Source: a virus
Direction: 5' to 3' (one strand)
Virus record (IMG/VR): IMGVR_UViG_3300042691_004359
Span: 1 to 40,407 of that record
DNA length: 40,407 bases
The notes beneath the pieces were generated by a model. It had not been told where the DNA came from and did not search any database. It worked only from the letters and a program-made list of their open reading frames with translations. A program made the translations under genes and the position numbers. Within the stretch, counting starts at the first letter, position 1. Each line of letters starts with the position of its first letter. Of the stretch, positions 1 through 6,902 are shown in pieces.

Positions 1-59
1 TTGTTCGCCGTGAATTGAAGGATGTTTTCCTTCCACTTGTTGTACAGAAAGTTTGCCAT
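1..59 (-). CDS. Start of a structural-module protein, cut by left window edge
   Basis: Only the first 19 codons are present, reading leftward out of the window (N-terminus MANFLYNKWKENILQ). The start is supported by an AAGGAG ribosome binding site a few bases upstream and by its place right after the gene ending at 74 on the same strand. It is presumably a further head or tail component of the late operon. Too little remains to identify a family. Confidence 0.7.
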   Translation of the reverse strand, partial: MANFLYNKWKENILQFTAN

Positions 60-73
60 GATGGCTCCTTGAG

Positions 74-514
74 TTAGGCGAGGCGGAGGATTCCGCTAGT
101 CGCGTCAGGGGTGGGGAATTGGATCGTGAAAGTGCCGCCAGTCACGATCTTGTCGGAGCCAAAGTCCAAAACAGCAACTGAGCGGTTGGCTTTCGTGCTG
201 TTATAGATCATCGCCCCACGAGCGGTGATGGTTGCTCCGGTAAACGAAATGTCTGCGAAGTCAATCACCACCGTTGTACCCGGAGTGACTGGAGTGGTCA
301 GGGTCGTGCCGGTCAACGTGCCTCCGCCAGCAGCGTAAGTGCCTGACGCGGCAACCTCGCCAGAGGTCGTGTAAGCCGTGGTGGCAGCGCCAATGTTGGC
401 AGCGGAAGAGTACAGGGCAATCTTGAACGTGTCAGGGGATGCGCCCGTGAAAACGTGGATGCCTTGCAGGATCTCCTGCTTGAAACTTGTACACATCGCC
501 TGCGAGATAGGCAT
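74..514 (-). CDS. Small phage structural protein of unknown role
   Basis: This 146-residue protein is rich in Thr, Ala, Gly and Val, with alternating short hydrophobic stretches that suggest a beta-sandwich fold. No signal peptide or membrane segment is visible. It lies in the late minus-strand module between the adaptor-like gene (524-1174) and the gene leaving the left edge. Its composition resembles small head-decoration or tail-associated proteins of tailed phages. Similar proteins occur, in my recollection, in environmental phage genomes without an assigned function. Virion role is inferred from position and composition only. Confidence 0.65.
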   Translation of the reverse strand: MPISQAMCTSFKQEILQGIHVFTGASPDTFKIALYSSAANIGAATTAYTTSGEVAASGTYAAGGGTLTGTTLTTPVTPGTTVVIDFADISFTGATITARGAMIYNSTKANRSVAVLDFGSDKIVTGGTFTIQFPTPDATSGILRLA

Positions 515-523
515 ACCAACTCC

Positions 524-1174
524 TTAGATGACGGGGGTTCGGAACTGCCCACTGCGGTAAGCGTCTTGCCGTTGCTTGCCGTCACCGAGGTTCTTCAACA
601 GGATCAGCGACTGCTTGTACTGGTCGGTGTAGAAGTTAACCAGATCCACTTCGCCCTTCATGTAGCGAATGGCTTCCACCATGACGGCGTTAAACAGCAC
701 AGAGTCAAAGTTGTCGCCCAGCCAACTCGTGCCCGCGTCAACAATGCTGGTCGGGTAGAAGAAGTAGTGCAACTCCACCACCAACTGCGCGGCAGGCGTT
801 GGGCCAAGAATGAACGACAACTCATTCGGCGCACCTGTGGTCGGGCCAAAAATGGCGTAGTACTTGGGAACGCCTTGAGCCGAAGGATCGGGGTAGGCTT
901 CGCGGATGAAGTTGACATCCTTATTCAGCAGGTAGTTATACCTGCCCGAAGCCTCGACTACCGCTATGGAAAACACAGAAAGGAAGTCATCCGGGGCTGA
1001 CAAATACTTGTTGCCCGGTGACAGAGAGCCCGTCACATTCCTGCGAAGGGATGGCAACTGAACGCTGTTGTAGATTTTTTCTTCCGCAAGCCGAGTCATG
1101 TCGGCAAACGGCACGGCCTCAAACGTATTGGCCGTGTAGTTCTCTACCGCAGTTTTCAGTTGTGTGTAGTTCAT
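524..1174 (-). CDS. Probable head-tail adaptor protein, P22 gp4-like
   Basis: The 216-residue protein begins MNYTQLKTAVENYTANTF, has a helical N-terminus (to about residue 45), then a beta-rich middle carrying the pattern YLSAPDDFLSV, and a C-terminal helical part with YKQSLILLKNLGDG. This helix, sheet, helix arrangement and the stretch 'LPPDFLxV...' are typical of phage connector or adaptor proteins that extend the portal ring. It sits downstream of a second adaptor-like gene (1742-2434) in the late operon. Both may form the head-tail interface. The family assignment is from general pattern, not from a search; a tail-tube or minor head role is an alternative. Confidence 0.55.
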   Translation of the reverse strand: MNYTQLKTAVENYTANTFEAVPFADMTRLAEEKIYNSVQLPSLRRNVTGSLSPGNKYLSAPDDFLSVFSIAVVEASGRYNYLLNKDVNFIREAYPDPSAQGVPKYYAIFGPTTGAPNELSFILGPTPAAQLVVELHYFFYPTSIVDAGTSWLGDNFDSVLFNAVMVEAIRYMKGEVDLVNFYTDQYKQSLILLKNLGDGKQRQDAYRSGQFRTPVI

Positions 1175-1177
1175 GGC

Positions 1178-1381
1178 TTAGGCCATCGGCCCACGGGCCG
1201 TAGTCCCTTTGGTGGCAGCACCATTGCCACGGGTCTTGGTGCCAGAAGTCTTGATGCCGGTCTGTGGATATCCCGCGTCTGGGAGATTGACAGATCCGCC
1301 CTTCTTGAAACCCGCAGCGTTCTTGCCGTGCGCCTTGCTAGCGGGCAACTTAGCGTGCTGTTCCAGAGTCATCTTAGCCAT
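1178..1381 (-). CDS. Small basic protein with a KKGGS motif
   Basis: A 67-residue, strongly basic and Gly/Ala-rich protein that begins MAKMTLEQHAKLP. It has the motif FKKGGSVNLPDAGYP near residue 25 and a repetitive Thr/Gly/Arg-rich tail (TRGNGAATKGTTARGPM). No hydrophobic segment is visible, so it is probably disordered. The KKGGS motif links it to the KGG-tagged small proteins at 2439-4535. It is tightly packed between 1174 and 1391, so it is translated with the late operon. Function unknown; virion or DNA association is a guess from charge and position. Confidence 0.7.
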   Translation of the reverse strand: MAKMTLEQHAKLPASKAHGKNAAGFKKGGSVNLPDAGYPQTGIKTSGTKTRGNGAATKGTTARGPMA

Positions 1382-1390
1382 ACGGCCTCC

Positions 1391-1741
1391 TTATGCCACA
1401 ACAACCGTAACTGTACCAACAGCAGTCGCACTCACCAAGGTATTTGGCGTGCCTGATAGCGCATTACCCCCACCTACAGGGGCCCAACCCCACTGAATAT
1501 CCCGGCTTTCAGGGTAGCCAGCAAAATCGGGGCGAGGGTCACGAACTGCCTGAGGATCGGCAACGGGGTACATGCCCAACTGCAACTGCGGGTGATCCTC
1601 TTCCCAGCAGGTTGAACAAACCTTGATACTGACCTGTCTGGTCTTGATGACCAGATTCTTCAGGTCTTTGAGTTTGAAACGGAAGCCACAGCGGTCGCAC
1701 TCCGCTATGGCGCGTTTGCCCTCAGTAAACCTATTAGCCAT
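1391..1741 (-). CDS. Zinc-ribbon protein of the head-tail module
   Basis: This 116-residue protein has two CxxC knuckles, CDRCGF at about residue 15 and CSTCWEEDHPQ at about residue 42, separated by a basic stretch, which is a classic zinc ribbon. The C-terminal half is Gly/Val/Thr-rich and ends in a run of small residues (VGTVTVVVA) like phage structural proteins. The ATG abuts the TAA of the upstream adaptor-like gene (TAAATG), implying coupled translation. Proteins of this shape recur, as I recall, beside adaptor genes in environmental phages. Zinc binding is inferred from the cysteines; the actual role is unknown. Confidence 0.75.
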   Translation of the reverse strand: MANRFTEGKRAIAECDRCGFRFKLKDLKNLVIKTRQVSIKVCSTCWEEDHPQLQLGMYPVADPQAVRDPRPDFAGYPESRDIQWGWAPVGGGNALSGTPNTLVSATAVGTVTVVVA

Positions 1742-2434
1742 TTACGAGATGTACTGCTGACGCGGTACGAAACGCACTGCCGCCTTCTCCCGATCCTCGC
1801 CTGCTGCTAGATCCCAAGCCTCGTCATACTGCTGTTTCAGAACCGGAAGCCGATCCAGCGCATTGGGGATCTTGAGGCCCAAGTAGTAAGCCAAGCCCGC
1901 CACCATGCAGGGGATAAAGCGGAAAGGCACATCCATCGTATTGGCACCGTCACCCGCATCTTGTATACGACGCAGACGCCAGTAAACAAAAGAATACGGA
2001 ATGCTGGAGTCAGGTACAGGCCACACCGTAGCCGTAGGAATAGGCGAAGTACGGTCGATATAAACCTGAATTGGCCTAGCCTGCTGAAGTTTGTTGGGGA
2101 TAGACGAGTAAGTGCTAACGCTAATACGGGTGATGGTGAGGTCAACTTGCGTCGAAACATTGCCCGCCCCCGTACGGATAACGTGTTCTAGGAGGTCTAC
2201 CGTATCTTCCGGAAGGTTATAAGTTGCAGTACCCGCCACCAGCGGGATAGTGCCTGAATCAATAGCCCACAGGTTGATACCACGATTAGCCCAATCAGCG
2301 AACAGAAGATTAAGGCTACGACGAGCAGTGCGTAAGTCATAGCCCGTGCGAAGTTCAGCACCACAGCGCTCAAAGGCTTCCTCCACAATCTCAGAGAGAT
2401 CAAGGTTAAACGCGGTGGTGCCAGAGGTAGCCAT
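1742..2434 (-). CDS. Head-tail adaptor / tail accessory protein (P22 gp4-like)
   Basis: The 230-residue protein has an N-terminal helical region (LSEIVEEAFERCG) followed by RTARRSLNLLFADWANRGINLW. This is the hallmark pattern of P22 gp4-type adaptors that bind below the portal. A beta-rich middle (ATYNLPEDTVDLLEH, VYIDRTSP) and a C-terminal helix (PVLKQQYDEAWDLA) complete the expected order. Length fits the family (about 150-240 residues). It lies downstream of the capsid genes in the late operon and is directly followed by the zinc-ribbon gene. Confidence in a connector role is good; the exact subfamily is from memory. Confidence 0.75.
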   Translation of the reverse strand: MATSGTTAFNLDLSEIVEEAFERCGAELRTGYDLRTARRSLNLLFADWANRGINLWAIDSGTIPLVAGTATYNLPEDTVDLLEHVIRTGAGNVSTQVDLTITRISVSTYSSIPNKLQQARPIQVYIDRTSPIPTATVWPVPDSSIPYSFVYWRLRRIQDAGDGANTMDVPFRFIPCMVAGLAYYLGLKIPNALDRLPVLKQQYDEAWDLAAGEDREKAAVRFVPRQQYIS

Positions 2435-2438
2435 TTAC

Positions 2439-2687
2439 TTACCGCTTTGCTGTTTTGGCTGACTGTCGGAAGGCTTTGGCAGTAGGAGCGCCGGGAGCGC
2501 CGGGTTTGCGCATCTTTTCTCCGCTACCTGCGGCGATACGCTCACGCTTGGCGTGAATATTCGCGTAGAGGCCGTCAGCAGAACCGCCTTTTGCGTAGAG
2601 AGCGACTGGCTCATTTCCGTCCCGTTTCTTGACGGTCTTAGGCAATTTGGCGGGGTTGACGGCCCCCATCCCGCGACTTGGCCGCAT
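2439..2687 (-). CDS. Small basic YAKGG-motif protein
   Basis: An 82-residue basic protein beginning MRPSRGMGAVNPAKLPK. The ATG at 2687 is chosen over an upstream in-frame start because it overlaps the previous gene's stop as TGATG and follows AAGGTGG. Near residue 32 it has ALYAKGGSADGLYANIHAKR, the same YAKGGS core that ends its upstream neighbours, but here placed internally. The remainder is Lys/Arg/Ala/Pro-rich and probably unstructured. It belongs to the cassette of KGG proteins in the late operon. No function known. Confidence 0.75.
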   Translation of the reverse strand: MRPSRGMGAVNPAKLPKTVKKRDGNEPVALYAKGGSADGLYANIHAKRERIAAGSGEKMRKPGAPGAPTAKAFRQSAKTAKR

Positions 2688-3517
2688 CACACCACCTTGC
2701 ACTTACGCAGGCCACGCTGCTCACATCCACCGCCACGAACTGAGCCGCCCTTGGCGTAACCAATACGCCCACCCTTGGCGCGGAGTTCATAGTCAACCTC
2801 CTCGTCACGAGTGCGCGATCTGGGAGACGGTTTCTTGGGAGTTGCTTGAAGTACAGGCTTATTGCGCTCCATAACTTCAGCCTGCCCCCGTGCGCGTTCA
2901 GCCCGTTGCTCCCGCATCTTCCTTCGGCTAGTGGCCCCACGCATCGTGGATTCTGCGGCTTCGACTTCTTGCTTGCCAGTGAACTTACGGCCTGATTCGG
3001 CAGTACGGGGCATAGTGGTACGCGCCGCTGAAGCAGGGGCACTACCAGCCGCACGTTCGATCTCACGGGCAATCGCCGCATCCCCACGCCCTGCTTGAAC
3101 ACCTTTGACGATAGGGGTAGCCACAAACTCAGCGCCACGCGCTGCCCCACGGGCTAGCCCGGGAGTAGTTGCGCTAAGGATGTTACGGATATTCCGTTCG
3201 GTCTCCCCCATCATCTCGCCGGTAGACACAGGGGCGCGATACGGACCTGCTCCGGGGATATCAGCAGAAGCACGAGGGGCAGCAAGGGTAGGTTCCGGCG
3301 AAGACACGGACTCCCCACGAGGGCGTCCCATAACGGGCTCTGCGCTAACCGGAACTCTTGCCTTAGCGGGACGCGATGGCGCTTCACTACCACCACGCTC
3401 TAGGAACTTCTTAGCGCGGGCGTAAACATCTTCGTCAAAACTGCCCTTTTCGCGCCCAGATGCGAGTTCATCCAATGCGGAGGTGCCACCTTCGGCAAAC
3501 TTACGGTACTTACGCAT
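2687..3517 (-). CDS. KGG-tagged basic protein, 276 residues
   Basis: Begins MRKYRKFAEGGTSALDELASG. The ATG at 3517 lies one base after the previous gene's TGA and behind AAGGTGG; a longer in-frame reading is rejected. The long middle is low-complexity, rich in Arg, Ala, Pro, Ser and Glu (for example ARVPVSAEPVMGRPRG), and probably disordered. The last 25 residues carry YAKGGSVRGGGC then RGLRKCKVV, nearly identical to the end of the 3934-4215 product. Position suggests a minor virion or assembly protein. The nucleotide similarity of the 3' ends suggests duplication or recombination. Confidence 0.75.
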   Translation of the reverse strand: MRKYRKFAEGGTSALDELASGREKGSFDEDVYARAKKFLERGGSEAPSRPAKARVPVSAEPVMGRPRGESVSSPEPTLAAPRASADIPGAGPYRAPVSTGEMMGETERNIRNILSATTPGLARGAARGAEFVATPIVKGVQAGRGDAAIAREIERAAGSAPASAARTTMPRTAESGRKFTGKQEVEAAESTMRGATSRRKMREQRAERARGQAEVMERNKPVLQATPKKPSPRSRTRDEEVDYELRAKGGRIGYAKGGSVRGGGCEQRGLRKCKVV

Positions 3518-3518
3518 C

Positions 3519-3932
3519 TCACACCACCTTTCCGCGAGTCTTGCCGCGCTGGGCGCAACCATCAATGCTGCCGCCCTTGGCGTAGGCTTTGATGGTTCTC
3601 GGAATGTCCACGCCGTATTTACTGTTCGGCTTAGGTTCTTCCTGTCTCTTTTCAGATGCTTGCTTTTTGTAGTCGTCCGAAAAAGTTGACGGATCACCAA
3701 CCATTGTCTTAGGCAGCAGTCCAATATCAGACTGAAACCGCTTTGCCTTATAGATGGCGTTGTTTATGTCTTGCGTGCGCTTGGTCGCTTTTGCCTTATC
3801 GTCAAGTTCGCGAGCCTCAGAGGCACGTTCTGCGTACCAAGTCGTCTTCTCAGTCGGCGTCATTTCATCGAAACTGACCAGACGCGTCTCGTAACTTTTC
3901 AATGGACGACGCTTTTTATCCGTGTCAGCCAT
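3519..3932 (-). CDS. KGG-tagged protein, 137 residues
   Basis: Begins MADTDKKRRPLKSYETRL; the ATG at 3932 sits one base after the upstream TGA and behind AAGGTGG. The N-terminal about 100 residues are charged and helical, with a coiled-coil-like stretch (WYAERASEARELDDKAKATK). The C-terminus is AYAKGGSIDGCAQRG followed by KTRGKVV, a variant of the tag shared by its neighbours. The body differs entirely from the neighbours, so the tag is a module appended to unrelated bodies. Function unknown; probably a late-expressed virion-associated protein. Confidence 0.75.
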   Translation of the reverse strand: MADTDKKRRPLKSYETRLVSFDEMTPTEKTTWYAERASEARELDDKAKATKRTQDINNAIYKAKRFQSDIGLLPKTMVGDPSTFSDDYKKQASEKRQEEPKPNSKYGVDIPRTIKAYAKGGSIDGCAQRGKTRGKVV

Positions 3933-3933
3933 A

Positions 3934-4215
3934 TCACACCACCTTGCACTTGCGGAGGCCGCGAGACTCGCAGCCGCCACCACGGACGGAGCCGCCTTTG
4001 GCGTAGGCTTTAGTCATGCCGCCCGCTGCTTTCTTGACGGGCTTAGGCATAGGCTCCATCGGGGCCATACCGGGCTTACCGTAATCGCCACGCTTGATCT
4101 TGCGCTCGGTGGTGATGCCTTCTTCTTCGTAATCACGAAGTTCTTCGGCAGTGGGGCCCGCCATCAAGCCCCGCCCAGCACCGGCTTCTTTACTGACGGA
4201 CATCATGCGCTTCAT
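3934..4215 (-). CDS. KGG-tagged protein, 93 residues
   Basis: Begins MKRMMSVSKEAGAGRG. ATG 4215 is chosen because GGGAG lies six bases upstream and it overlaps the previous stop as ATGA; a TTG two codons upstream is the alternative. The body includes AEELRDYEEEGITTERKIKRG, and the C-terminus is AYAKGGSVRGGGC then ESRGLRKCKVV, differing from the end of the 2687-3517 product at only a few residues. The Cys in GGGC and KCK are conserved between these two and could bind metal or crosslink. Function unknown. Confidence 0.75.
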   Translation of the reverse strand: MKRMMSVSKEAGAGRGLMAGPTAEELRDYEEEGITTERKIKRGDYGKPGMAPMEPMPKPVKKAAGGMTKAYAKGGSVRGGGCESRGLRKCKVV

Positions 4216-4535
4216 TTGCAACTCCCGCCACCCATCATCTTGACGATCTTGCCACGGGTCTTGCCCTTGGACTCGACGCCGCCGCCCTTGGCGTAGCCCT
4301 TGCCCTTGGCTTCGGCCATCTCGTGCTTGATCATGGACTTGGGAGCGCCCTTCTTCTTCATGAAGGCCACTTCCTTTTTCATCATGGCTTTGGACTCTTT
4401 CACATCGCCTCCTTCGGCCTTGTGGCCCTCAAACTTCTTACCTACGGATTGAGGAATCCCGACCTTCTTGGCGAAGGAGGGTGAGTTAGCAACGGCCCGC
4501 ATGAGCCGCTCCTGCTTATCACTGGCGTACGGCAC
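4212..4535 (-). CDS. Lys-rich KGG protein with RLMRAV...SVGKKF motif
   Basis: This 107-residue protein begins MPYASDKQERLMRAVANSP and continues SFAKKVGIPQSVGKKF, a conserved phage sequence I recognise from many environmental genomes without known function. A Lys/Met-rich helical middle (MKKEVAFMKKKGAPKSMIK) follows. The end holds GYAKGGGVESKGKTRGKIV plus a Gly-rich extension, a variant of the neighbouring tags. It overlaps the upstream membrane-protein gene by 17 bases and the downstream gene by four (ATGA). Very basic; may bind nucleic acid, which is speculative. Confidence 0.75.
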   Translation of the reverse strand: MPYASDKQERLMRAVANSPSFAKKVGIPQSVGKKFEGHKAEGGDVKESKAMMKKEVAFMKKKGAPKSMIKHEMAEAKGKGYAKGGGVESKGKTRGKIVKMMGGGSCK

Positions 4536-4767
4536 TGGATGACTCCATTATCCGATCCAGTTTGGCGTCCAACTTCTCCAATCGCTCTAGTACACGGTTA
4601 ATGTCCATGTGTACTTCCTGCTTGGTAATGTACTCCTTGGCAATTTCTTCGCGTGTCTTGTTCAGAAGAATGCCAAGACGAGAAATCTCAGCGGCTTTTT
4701 CCTTCAAGGTCCACCCCAAAAGTCCAAGTACCACCGTCAAGACAGTGTTCCAGATCAGGGATTCCAT
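4519..4767 (-). CDS. Single-TM coiled-coil protein, possible lysis-related
   Basis: An 82-residue protein with one N-terminal hydrophobic segment (IWNTVLTVVLGLLGW, residues 5-19), followed by a long charged amphipathic helix. The heptad-like stretch INRVLERLEKLDAKLDRIM near the end suggests a coiled coil. The ATG directly abuts the TAA of the upstream gene. One membrane anchor plus coiled coil fits small holin-like or spanin-like proteins, but no lipobox, endolysin partner or nested reading frame is seen here. Membrane location is well supported; a lysis role is only a possibility. Confidence 0.75.
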   Translation of the reverse strand: MESLIWNTVLTVVLGLLGWTLKEKAAEISRLGILLNKTREEIAKEYITKQEVHMDINRVLERLEKLDAKLDRIMESSSAVRQ

Positions 4768-5022
4768 TTAACAATTCCATGCCCTTAAGGATTTGTTAAT
4801 CCGACTGTTAGGATCTTTGGCTGTCTTTTCGCTGGTGAGTTTCTTCTTCATGCCCTTCATCCGGGCACAGAAGGAATCACGGCGAGGCCCGCCCTCAGGT
4901 TGTGGGGCCTTCAGACCGGGCTTGCCCGGATTGGCGCGGTTGTAGGAGGCACGCCCCTTGGCGTTCAAGCCGCCTTCGGGGTCTTTACCTTCCTTGCGCT
5001 GCCAAGCGGGTGACTTAGCCAT
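4768..5022 (-). CDS. DUF6321-like basic phage protein
   Basis: The 84-residue protein starts MAKSPAWQRKEGKDPEGGL and continues NAKGRASYNRANPG. Near residue 50 is SFCARMKGMKKKL, and it ends RINKSLRAWNC. This combination (SPAWQRKEGK, LNAKGR, SFCARM, and a terminal W-x-C) is a signature I associate with DUF6321, a conserved small phage protein of unknown function. It is highly basic. The start overlaps the preceding gene by eight bases. A DNA- or capsid-associated role is plausible from charge and location, not shown. Confidence 0.8.
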   Translation of the reverse strand: MAKSPAWQRKEGKDPEGGLNAKGRASYNRANPGKPGLKAPQPEGGPRRDSFCARMKGMKKKLTSEKTAKDPNSRINKSLRAWNC

Positions 5023-5293
5023 AGAACACGATTGCCGTCGCGTTGGACACGGTAGCGTGTACGTCTGTGTAAAACAGAATCCCCTGATCAGGGATATACA
5101 CGCTGTACGGAACCCCCGCCGCAGGCGTAACGAAGTCCATCACGATAGCACCACCAGCGCCACCATCACGGATAGTCACCGCCCCGGCTGTTGCCCCCGG
5201 CGTAATGAACAGGCTACGCACCCGCGTACGGTCACCAAACACAGTGCCCGTGGCGGATACGTTCGCCGCTTTGATGTCGGTTTGCATTCCCAT
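5015..5293 (-). CDS. Small beta-rich structural protein
   Basis: A 92-residue protein with alternating hydrophobic residues and small turns, including TRVRSLFITPGATAGAVTI, RDGGAGGAIVMDF and GILFYTDVHATVSNA. This is typical of compact beta-sandwich virion proteins such as decoration or tail-fibre-associated proteins. It lies just downstream of a hairpin terminator (5309-5329), so its transcription would need read-through or a separate promoter. The start at 5293 has GAGGG close upstream; an ATG two codons in is an alternative. Function unassigned. Confidence 0.7.
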   Translation of the reverse strand: MGMQTDIKAANVSATGTVFGDRTRVRSLFITPGATAGAVTIRDGGAGGAIVMDFVTPAAGVPYSVYIPDQGILFYTDVHATVSNATAIVFYG

Positions 5294-5308
5294 ACCGCCC
5301 TCAGTTAG

Positions 5309-5329
5309 AAAAACGCCCCCGAAGGGGCG
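5309..5329 (-). terminator. Rho-independent terminator with UUCG tetraloop
   Basis: On the minus strand a six-base-pair GC stem (CGCCCC/GGGGCG, 5314-5329) closes a TTCG loop and is followed by a five-T run (5313-5309). It sits four bases past the stop of the gene at 5334 and would end or attenuate the head-gene transcript there. Confidence 0.8.
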
Positions 5330-5333
5330 CTAA

Positions 5334-5825
5334 TTAGTTCTGGCTGAACGTGGGGGCTTGCGAGCCGTCATCAGCACGCTGGACATATTCCACAGTCACC
5401 ACAATCGACCCAGCCGTGGCATTCGCCGTGGTAGCCGTAAACGTGCCGGTGACCGCCACATCAGTGGTGCCAACGTTATTAGTCTGCGCAACCTGAAGCG
5501 CGGTGTCGATGGTGGCTTGGGCCACCTTGCCAACGGCCACACCAGTATTGAACGTGGTGACGAAGAAGTTGGCGGTGCCGCCCGTCTTGCCAATGGTCAC
5601 ACCAACTTCAGTTGCGCCCGTAATGGCAACCGTCTTCTCGACGTTGAAGCGCAGGATTTTGGACCCAGCAGGCAGATTGAACAGCGTCTGCGCCGTGGGG
5701 GAGGTCAAAATGACCGAAGAGGGGATGGTGACCGAACGGGTCAGCAGGAGGAGGCCGGTGTTATCAGCCGCGCCGTAACGTTGGGTGCCCGTACGAACCG
5801 GGCCAGAGAAAGTCGAGAAAGACAT
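5334..5825 (-). CDS. Phage structural protein downstream of major capsid
   Basis: The 163-residue protein begins MSFSTFSGPVRTGTQRYG; the ATG at 5825 follows GAGG at suitable spacing, and a longer reading is rejected. The sequence is beta-rich and Thr/Val/Ala-dominated (VTIPSSVILTSPTAQTLF, KILRFNVEKTVAITG), without charged clusters or membrane segments. It lies alone between two terminators, directly after the major capsid gene, a common place for head decoration or stabilisation proteins. Function is inferred from location and composition. Confidence 0.7.
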   Translation of the reverse strand: MSFSTFSGPVRTGTQRYGAADNTGLLLLTRSVTIPSSVILTSPTAQTLFNLPAGSKILRFNVEKTVAITGATEVGVTIGKTGGTANFFVTTFNTGVAVGKVAQATIDTALQVAQTNNVGTTDVAVTGTFTATTANATAGSIVVTVEYVQRADDGSQAPTFSQN

Positions 5826-5923
5826 CTCAGTATCCTCAATCTGCACTTACCGTCTCTGAGGAGAAGTCTGCCTAGCCAGTCGGTAAGTGGATGTGATTAC
5901 TAGGGCTGTTCTCTTTATACAGC

Positions 5924-5951
5924 AAAAGAAACGGGGGCACAAGGCCCCCGT
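5924..5951 (-). terminator. Strong terminator after the major capsid gene
   Basis: On the minus strand an eight-base-pair stem (ACGGGGGC/GCCCCCGT, 5931-5951) with a five-base loop is followed by TTCTTTT. A second weaker hairpin (AAACCC/GGGTTT, 5961-5976) overlaps the capsid stop codon. Together they would end or attenuate the capsid transcript. Confidence 0.85.
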
Positions 5952-5974
5952 CTTGGCTTAAAACCCTTTCGGGT

Positions 5975-6889
5975 TTATGCGCCTTGCGAGCCCCACATAC
6001 CCAGCGGGTCAGACACGCCGAACGAATAACGCTCGCGGGCCTTGTAGCGGGCATTGCCGGTATCGAAGTCACCGTCCATCGACGTAGACATCGGGGTACG
6101 CACGAAGTGCTTCAGGCCGTTCGGAACGTCAGTCTTGATGAACCAACCGTTCGTGTCCGTCAGCCAGTGGTTGACGGTGTAGCCCTCGGGGATCGAGCCG
6201 TTGCTCTTCAGAGCGTTGATGTCGTTGTCGGACGTACCAACACGCTGCTCAGTTTGCAGCAGGCGGGTAGCCACGAACATCAGGCTCGGAGGAACAATCA
6301 ACTTGCGCGGCTTGGCGGCGATCAGCAGGCCACGCTCATCCGTCCACGCGGCAATCTGAATAACGGCGGCTTCCAGAGAAGTCTCGTTCAGATCCACCAT
6401 AGTGGCGGGGCGATTGCTGTTGGTGCCACCGTTGACCAGCGGGTGGTCAGTAGCGAACAGCACCTTACCGTCACCGTAGGTGGGGTTGCCCGCACCCGTG
6501 AAGCCGGTATTCAGGATCGCCGCAGCCTTAACCTGCTTGGTGTAAGCCATAGCACGAGCCAGCGACTTGGTATACCGCGCCGAAAGGCTGTCGTACAGGT
6601 TGTCTTCCATCGCCTCTTCGGTGATGGCGAAACCCATAGCGATAGTCTCGTGGGTATAACGAGCCGTCCAAGCCTCTTGCGCATTGTCGTAAACGATGGC
6701 GGAGCCTTCGTTCTTGACAGGCGCTTGGCCGAAGCCAGCCAACTTGGTTTCTTCCTCAAACGAGCGCTCGGAACTCTCCTGTTCGTAGATTTCCTTGTGC
6801 TCTTCGCCGTAGCGCTTGTACTCCATGCCAAACAGGGCGTTCAGACCCGGCAGGAGTTCCTTCAGCAGTTGGGAACGTGAAATTGCCAT
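5975..6889 (-). CDS. Major capsid protein (HK97-fold, Mu gpT-like class)
   Basis: The 304-residue protein begins MAISRSQLLKELLPGLNALF. It has an N-terminal arm (about 1-45), the conserved ERSFEEETKLAGFGQAP region, a long spine-helix region (FAITEEAMEDNLYDSLSARY then TKSLARAMAYTKQVKAAAIL), and the capsid signature FATDHPLVNGG near residue 145. Its C-terminal half has PRKLIVPPSLMFVATRLLQT, matching A-domain patterns of Mu gpT-like head proteins. It is flanked by decoration-type proteins and preceded by the scaffold gene, as expected. AGGAG lies upstream of the ATG. The subclass is from memory; the capsid identity is well supported by context. Confidence 0.88.
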   Translation of the reverse strand: MAISRSQLLKELLPGLNALFGMEYKRYGEEHKEIYEQESSERSFEEETKLAGFGQAPVKNEGSAIVYDNAQEAWTARYTHETIAMGFAITEEAMEDNLYDSLSARYTKSLARAMAYTKQVKAAAILNTGFTGAGNPTYGDGKVLFATDHPLVNGGTNSNRPATMVDLNETSLEAAVIQIAAWTDERGLLIAAKPRKLIVPPSLMFVATRLLQTEQRVGTSDNDINALKSNGSIPEGYTVNHWLTDTNGWFIKTDVPNGLKHFVRTPMSTSMDGDFDTGNARYKARERYSFGVSDPLGMWGSQGA

Positions 6890-6902
6890 GATCTAACTCC
6901 TG

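Noticed and set aside
455-1000. Plus-strand open frame opposite the adaptor-like gene
   Set aside because: Antisense to genes with good starts and tight packing; no ribosome binding site or recognisable motif.
3517-3724. 69-residue longer start for the 276-residue KGG protein
   Set aside because: The extension runs fully inside the upstream gene, while ATG 3517 has a ribosome binding site and sits directly after that gene's stop.
5984-6880. Long plus-strand open frame (298 codons) opposite the major capsid gene
   Set aside because: It mirrors a strongly supported capsid gene, lacks a ribosome binding site and has an Arg/His/Val-biased composition typical of antisense shadows.
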